A stretch of DNA of 6,934 nucleotides from Comamonadaceae bacterium. Lineage in GTDB: Bacteria > Pseudomonadota > Gammaproteobacteria > Burkholderiales > Burkholderiaceae_C. Shown piece by piece: positions 5,497-6,934 of this stretch. The first letter of the stretch is position 1. Every line of letters begins with the position of its first letter. The DNA lies in the NCBI GenBank assembly GCA_947372005.1, contig CANBRV010000120.1, positions 1-6,934 of the forward strand, in the 5' to 3' direction. Made by a program: the position numbers and the translations under genes. The notes beneath the pieces were generated by a model that worked only from the letters and a program-made list of their open reading frames with translations, made no database searches and had not been told where the DNA came from.

Positions 5497-6486
5497 TTGG
5501 AATCTTTAGATCTTCGTGTCCTAGCGGATGCTCTAGCTTGGCGCTCAAACGGTCACGAGGTAACCCTTGTGACCGTTGTTGAGACGTGGGGCAGTGCGCC
5601 GCGTCCGCCTGGCGCGATGCTGGCGGTGCGTGACGATGGCGTAGTCAGTGGTTCGGTCTCGGGCGGCTGCGTCGAAGATGATTTGATTGCACGTATTAAG
5701 GCGGGTGAGCACGCAGGTAGCAAGCCCAGCATGATTGCATATGGCGTCACGAAAGACGAAGCGGCGCGTTTCGGCTTGCCTTGCGGCGGCACGCTGCGAT
5801 TGGTGCAAGAGCCCTTGCTGGAGATGGGCTGGGCAAAGGAGCTGCTGGCTCGAGCTGCTAATCATGAGCTGTTGGCTCGAACCTTGACGCTCTCTACAGG
5901 TGCCGTGCAACTTCGTACAGCAATACGTGGCGAAGCCATGGCATTTGATGGACTCACTCTCACGACGATGTTTGGTCCCAAATGGAGGTTGCTTTTGATT
6001 GGTGCGGGGCAGCTTAGCCAAGCGGTGGCACAAATCGCGCAGATGCTGGATTTTGAAGTGCTGGTGTGCGATCCACGCGAAGAATACGCCGCCACGCTAC
6101 GGATGGAAAACGTCATCCGCGTACAGGGCATGCCTGACGATGTGGTACGGGAAATGGGGACAGATGCGCACACAGCCATCGTGGCGCTCACACATGACTC
6201 CAAACTAGACGATATGGCGTTGATGGAGGCGCTTAAATCGGATGCGTTTTATGTGGGGGCGTTGGGGTCGAGGCGAAATCAAGCCGCCCGCAAAGCAAGA
6301 TTGATCGAGCATTTTGAAATGACAGAGGCAGATTTTGCAAAATTACATGGGCCTGTTGGTTTGCGATTGGGAGCAAAAACGCCTGCTGAAATTGCGGTCT
6401 CTATCATGGCAGAAATTGTCCAAATCAAGAACACTGCCGTTAATGACTCAGTGAGTCTCCCCTCGCAAGAGGATTGCAGGCTATAA
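5497..6486 (+). CDS. xdhC: XdhC/CoxI-family molybdoenzyme maturation factor
   Basis: This 329-residue protein has the full two-domain XdhC layout. The N-terminal XdhC/CoxI domain (about 5-105) has TVVETWGSAPRPPGAML (26-42), SGSVSGGCVEDDL (51-63) and GLPCGGT (93-99); C58 and C96 are the conserved cysteines. The C-terminal Rossmann domain (about 163-305) has LLLIGAGQLSQAVAQ (165-179), CDPREEYA (191-198), ALTHDSKLDD (230-239), YVGALGSRRNQ (252-262) and HGPVGLRLGAKTPAEIAVSIMAEI (284-307). XdhC proteins bind molybdenum cofactor and help its sulfuration and insertion into xanthine-oxidase-family enzymes; here the client should be the enzyme encoded just upstream. It acts in the cytoplasm before Tat export. 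The start is a TTG. The last 18 residues fall outside the conserved domain, and their codons contain two inverted repeats and most of a -10 hexamer for the next gene. Confidence 0.93.
   Translation: MESLDLRVLADALAWRSNGHEVTLVTVVETWGSAPRPPGAMLAVRDDGVVSGSVSGGCVEDDLIARIKAGEHAGSKPSMIAYGVTKDEAARFGLPCGGTLRLVQEPLLEMGWAKELLARAANHELLARTLTLSTGAVQLRTAIRGEAMAFDGLTLTTMFGPKWRLLLIGAGQLSQAVAQIAQMLDFEVLVCDPREEYAATLRMENVIRVQGMPDDVVREMGTDAHTAIVALTHDSKLDDMALMEALKSDAFYVGALGSRRNQAARKARLIEHFEMTEADFAKLHGPVGLRLGAKTPAEIAVSIMAEIVQIKNTAVNDSVSLPSQEDCRL
6445..6472. repeat. Two adjacent small inverted repeats in the tail of xdhC
   Basis: GACTCA-G-TGAGTC (6445-6457) is a perfect 6-bp dyad around one base. CCTC-GCAA-GAGG (6461-6472) is a perfect 4-bp stem closed by a GNRA-type tetraloop sequence. 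Both lie in non-conserved xdhC codons just upstream of the TATAAT at 6482, so they could be an operator or a weak RNA structure. No U-tract follows, so they do not form a standard terminator. Confidence 0.4.
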
Positions 6487-6487
6487 T
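6482..6487 (+). promoter_or_regulatory. Candidate -10 element of the rpsB promoter
   Basis: A perfect TATAAT overlaps the TAA stop of xdhC (6484-6486). The predicted transcription start is near 6494, giving a leader of about 120 nt before rpsB. No good -35 hexamer lies 16-18 bp upstream (the bases there are C-rich) and there is no TGn extension. The assignment rests on the -10 match and on the expectation that rpsB has its own promoter. Confidence 0.5.
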
Positions 6488-6493
6488 TGAGCG

Positions 6494-6513
6494 GCTTTGC
6501 TACCCAGCAAGGC
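6494..6513 (+). repeat. 5' hairpin of the rpsB leader
   Basis: An 8-bp stem, GCTTTGCT with AGCAAGGC, closes over ACCC and has one G-U pair. AAATT follows instead of a U-tract, so it is not a convincing rho-independent terminator for xdhC. If transcription starts near 6494 the hairpin would cap the 5' end of the rpsB mRNA. Confidence 0.5.
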
Positions 6514-6521
6514 AAATTAGC

Positions 6522-6581
6522 AAACAGATTCATTCAAGGTGTTTTTTGCAGACTAGCTCCGCACAAGACTCGAATCTGTTT
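6522..6581 (+). repeat. Perfect 10-bp long-range stem in the rpsB leader
   Basis: AAACAGATTC (6522-6531) and GAATCTGTTT (6572-6581) are exact reverse complements. A rough estimate puts a chance 10-bp match anywhere in a 130-nt leader near one percent. Part of the right arm can instead form a small hairpin, ATCT-GTTTT-AGAT (6574-6586), so the two folds would be mutually exclusive. Confidence 0.45.
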
Positions 6582-6614
6582 TAGATCTTAACCTTTGATT
6601 TTATTGGAAATATT

Positions 6615-6934
6615 ATGTCAGTATCCATGCGCGATATGCTGGAAGCGGGTGTCCATTTCGGTCACCAAACACGTTTCTGGAACCCTAAGATGGCCCCGTT
6701 TATTTTTGGTCATCGCAACAAAATTCACATCATCAACTTGGAAAAATCGTTGCCGATGTTCCAAGACGCAATGAAGTTTGCGAGTCAAACTGCTGCCAAG
6801 CGCGGCACGATTTTGATGGTTGGCACCAAGCGCCAAGCGCGCGAATTCATTGTTGAAGAAGCGGCACGTGCTGGTATGCCTTTCGTGAGCCAGCGTTGGC
6901 TCGGCGGCATGCTGACGAACTTCAAAACCGTTAA
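6615..6934 (+). CDS. rpsB: 30S ribosomal protein S2 (3' truncated by the window)
   Basis: The frame from ATG 6615 is open to the right edge and gives 106 complete codons. It matches the S2 N-terminus: SMRDMLEAGVHFGHQTRFWNP, then MAPFIFGHRNKIHIINLEKS, MVGTKRQAREF and, near the end, RWLGGMLTNFKTV. Family members are about 240-250 residues, so less than half is present. S2 assembles late on the small subunit and contacts S1. In most bacteria tsf follows rpsB, outside this window. Weak GGAA at 6606-6609 is the only Shine-Dalgarno-like sequence. Codon use and strand match the preceding operon, and no terminator was seen between xdhC and rpsB, so some read-through is possible. Confidence 0.98.
   Translation, partial: MSVSMRDMLEAGVHFGHQTRFWNPKMAPFIFGHRNKIHIINLEKSLPMFQDAMKFASQTAAKRGTILMVGTKRQAREFIVEEAARAGMPFVSQRWLGGMLTNFKTV

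Larger units (their letters stand above)
6487..6614 (+). promoter_or_regulatory. rpsB leader region with RNA structure
   Basis: This gene-free stretch carries two clear pairing elements. GCTTTGCT (6494-6501) and AGCAAGGC (6506-6513) form an 8-bp hairpin with one G-U pair and an ACCC loop, right at the predicted transcript start. AAACAGATTC (6522-6531) pairs perfectly with GAATCTGTTT (6572-6581) over 10 bp and encloses 40 nt. A T-run is at 6542-6547, but no stem sits directly before it. The ribosome site is GGAA (6606-6609), 5 bp before ATG. In E. coli the S2 protein represses rpsB-tsf through its 5' UTR; a similar role here is inference. Confidence 0.5.

Noticed and set aside
5545..6033. A 162-codon reverse-strand open frame antisense to xdhC
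   Set aside because: The translation is rich in Arg, Cys, His and Thr and has no domain pattern, while the forward frame is a complete XdhC. It is a shadow of the real gene.
6494..6547. Rho-independent terminator for xdhC made from the 6494-6513 hairpin and the T-run at 6542-6547
   Set aside because: The T-run begins 28 bases after the stem and AAATT follows the stem directly, so the geometry is wrong for intrinsic termination.
1..6934. CRISPR arrays, tRNA genes, insertion sequences and transposase genes
   Set aside because: No direct-repeat array, cloverleaf-like segment, terminal inverted repeats or transposase motif was seen on either strand.

Overview
This window looks like part of a betaproteobacterial chromosome, probably Burkholderiales. 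The evidence is moderate GC, an rpsB gene with a typical proteobacterial S2 start, a MnmC-like FAD oxidoreductase, and an AcoR-like regulator beside an isoquinoline-oxidoreductase-type molybdoenzyme. The genus cannot be fixed from the sequence alone.

Layout. At the left edge a forward gene of unknown identity ends (1-105). It overlaps by 20 bp a forward gene for a standalone FAD-dependent oxidoreductase that resembles the C-terminal half of the tRNA-modifying enzyme MnmC (86-1117). That gene overlaps by 30 bp the tail of a convergent reverse-strand pair: a three-repeat TPR-like protein (1088-1582) and, upstream of it, a regulator with GAF, PAS-like and Fis-type HTH parts (1569-2690). The two reverse genes overlap by 14 bp. 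The regulator has the architecture of AcoR-type sigma-54 activators but has no AAA+ domain. A 157-bp divergent intergenic region (2691-2847) holds three inverted repeats whose centres lie about 41 bp apart. On the right, a tight forward operon encodes a 2Fe-2S subunit (2848-3312), a Tat-exported molybdopterin-binding subunit (3324-5480) and the molybdoenzyme maturation factor XdhC, which starts at TTG (5497-6486). The housekeeping gene rpsB begins at 6615 and runs off the window. A TATAAT hexamer overlaps the xdhC stop codon, and the roughly 120-nt rpsB leader contains a 5' hairpin and a perfect 10-bp long-range stem.

How the parts may work together. The two enzyme subunits should form a hydroxylase or aldehyde-oxidising molybdoenzyme of the IorAB type. 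XdhC would prepare or insert its cofactor in the cytoplasm before Tat export. The divergent regulator is the obvious controller. With no AAA+ domain it cannot drive sigma-54 open-complex formation, and no -24/-12 promoter is visible, so it more likely acts on a sigma-70-type promoter as activator or repressor. The TPR protein is translationally tied to the regulator and has no known role here. The substrate, the inducer and the electron acceptor of the enzyme are not revealed by the window.
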